From JBEIVB01 sp040374085 (lineage in GTDB: Bacteria > Bacteroidota > Bacteroidia > UBA4408): a stretch of 7,335 nt of DNA. The position numbers were made by a program, and so were the translations under genes. The number at the start of each line of letters is the position of its first letter. Position 1 is the stretch's first letter. Below, piece by piece: positions 6,176-7,335 of this stretch. Location of the stretch: positions 1-7,335 of the forward strand of contig JBEIVB010000113.1 in assembly GCA_040374085.1 (NCBI GenBank). The letters run 5' to 3'. The notes beneath the pieces are model-generated. The model ran no database searches and was not told the DNA's origin. It saw only the letters and a program-made list of their open reading frames with translations.

Positions 6176-6177
6176 AA

Positions 6178-7335
6178 ATGGCGTTTCGATTCCTCCTTCT
6201 CACCCTCTTCTTCTTGGTGCTCGACTGGTATTTTTATCAGGCCGTGGTTACCGTGTTGCGCTACGCCACTCCTGAGCGCAAGCAAATGGTGGCATGGGTG
6301 TACTGGGGGTTTAGTGCCTTTGTGGTGGTGCTTATGCTGGTGGCCATGGCCATTGGTCCTCTAAACGCGCCACGCTGGGTAAGGGTGTATCTGTTCTCGG
6401 TGGTGCTGGTGGTGGAGATCTCCAAGCTGGTGGGATTGGTGTTTGTGCTCACCGACGATGTGCTGAGGCTATTCCGTTGGCTGGCTCAGCTGGTGCGGCC
6501 AAAGGCCGAGCCATCGGCGGGTGGCGGCATTTCGCGCCTTCGCTTCCTAAACCAATTGGCTCTGGTGATGGCCGCCATTCCGTTTACCTCTCTGCTTTAC
6601 GGCATGGTAAAAGGGGCATACGATTACCGGGTGAAACGCATCACGCTTAAGTTTCCCAATCTGCCCCCGGCCTTCGACGGTATGGTCATGGCACAAATTT
6701 CCGATCTGCACACCGGTTCGTTCTCAGACCCAACCCACCTCAACCAGGCCTTTGATATGTTGTTGAGCCATAAGCCTGATGTTATTGTATTCACCGGCGA
6801 TTTGGTGAACGACAAGGCCACCGAAACCGACGGTTTTGTAGACACCTTTCGCAGGCTGAAAGCCCCACTGGGCGTATACAGCACCTTGGGCAACCACGAC
6901 TACGGCGACTATGTGTCTTGGGAAAGTCCTCAGGCCAAAGCCGCTAACCTCGAACAGCTAAAGTCTGTGCATGCTGCTTCGGGCTGGGATCTGCTTATGA
7001 ACGAGCACCGCATGCTCGAGCGAGGCGGCGAACGCATTGCGCTCATTGGCATTGAAAACTGGGGTGCCAGCCTTCGCTTTCCCAAATACGGCAAGCTCAA
7101 CCAGGCCGCAGCCGGCACCGAGGGCGGTCCATTTAAAATCCTCCTCAGCCACGACCCCAGCCACTGGGATGCCGAGGTGAACACAACCTACACCGACATC
7201 GACCTCACCCTCTCGGGCCATACCCACGGCATGCAGTTTGGGGTGGAGCTGCCCGGATTTAAATGGAGCCCGGTGCAGTATTTTTATAAGCAATGGGCAG
7301 GACTTTATCAGAAAGACCATCAATACCTGTACGTG
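6178..7335 (+). CDS. Membrane-anchored metallophosphoesterase (cut by right edge)
   Basis: The first 386 residues are visible, open to the edge. The N-terminal third is membrane: helices at about 5-27, 40-60, 70-92 and 124-143. A calcineurin-like phosphoesterase domain follows from about 152, with the full set of dinuclear-metal motifs: SDLH (Asp176, His178), GDLVND (Asp208), GNHD (Asn239, His240), SHD (His325) and GHTH (His348, His350). It should hydrolyse a phosphomonoester or diester; relatives include YkuE- and YaeI-type enzymes, but the substrate cannot be read from sequence. SRLRFL (119-124) precedes the fourth hydrophobic segment and resembles a degenerate twin-arginine motif, hinting that the catalytic domain lies outside the cytoplasm. 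In this family the GHTH motif falls near the end, so perhaps 20-40 residues are missing. ATG 6178 is the first start after the TPM stop, behind an A-rich stretch. Confidence 0.93.
   Translation, partial: MAFRFLLLTLFFLVLDWYFYQAVVTVLRYATPERKQMVAWVYWGFSAFVVVLMLVAMAIGPLNAPRWVRVYLFSVVLVVEISKLVGLVFVLTDDVLRLFRWLAQLVRPKAEPSAGGGISRLRFLNQLALVMAAIPFTSLLYGMVKGAYDYRVKRITLKFPNLPPAFDGMVMAQISDLHTGSFSDPTHLNQAFDMLLSHKPDVIVFTGDLVNDKATETDGFVDTFRRLKAPLGVYSTLGNHDYGDYVSWESPQAKAANLEQLKSVHAASGWDLLMNEHRMLERGGERIALIGIENWGASLRFPKYGKLNQAAAGTEGGPFKILLSHDPSHWDAEVNTTYTDIDLTLSGHTHGMQFGVELPGFKWSPVQYFYKQWAGLYQKDHQYLYV

Noticed and set aside
6624..7323. Minus-strand open frames opposite the metallophosphoesterase
   Set aside because: Antisense to a gene with a complete set of catalytic motifs; no independent coding evidence.

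Overview
The window looks like chromosomal DNA from a member of the Bacteroidota, probably a Flavobacteriales- or Cytophagales-like lineage with moderate GC. Three things suggest this: the gene content (DUF4292 lipoprotein, an EnvC-type coiled-coil protein, LemA beside a short TPM protein), the absence of Shine-Dalgarno sequences before well-defined starts, and TAnnTTTG-type -7 boxes. I saw no insertion sequence, tRNA, rRNA, CRISPR array, phage gene or sign of recent transfer. This is mostly an ordinary housekeeping and envelope region.

Left half (1-4499, minus strand): a tightly packed five-gene operon read right to left. The order is dUTPase (dut), a sugar-phosphate nucleotidyltransferase with a beta-helix tail, a 585-residue TPR lipoprotein, a DUF4292 lipoprotein with LolB-like features, and the N-terminus of an EnvC-like murein hydrolase activator that runs off the left edge. 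Gaps are 20, 3 and 2 bases, then a 14-17 base overlap, so co-transcription is very likely. The last three products are exported and point to outer-membrane or cell-wall work. The first two are cytoplasmic.

Centre (4500-4714): a divergent intergenic region with a candidate -7 box on each strand (TACCTTCG on minus, TACCTTTG on plus).

Right half (4715-7335, plus strand): a 98-residue protein of unknown function whose C-terminal half may form a small beta barrel, then lemA, a strong intrinsic terminator, a short TPM-domain protein without a signal peptide, and a membrane-anchored metallophosphoesterase cut by the right edge. The terminator's U-tract ends only 7 bases before the TPM start codon, so expression of the downstream genes must depend on read-through, processing or an unseen promoter.

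The best leads are the terminator between lemA and the TPM gene, the unknown 98-residue protein, the LolB-like character of the DUF4292 lipoprotein, and the lack of a second, secreted TPM protein next to lemA. None of these amounts to a clearly new system.
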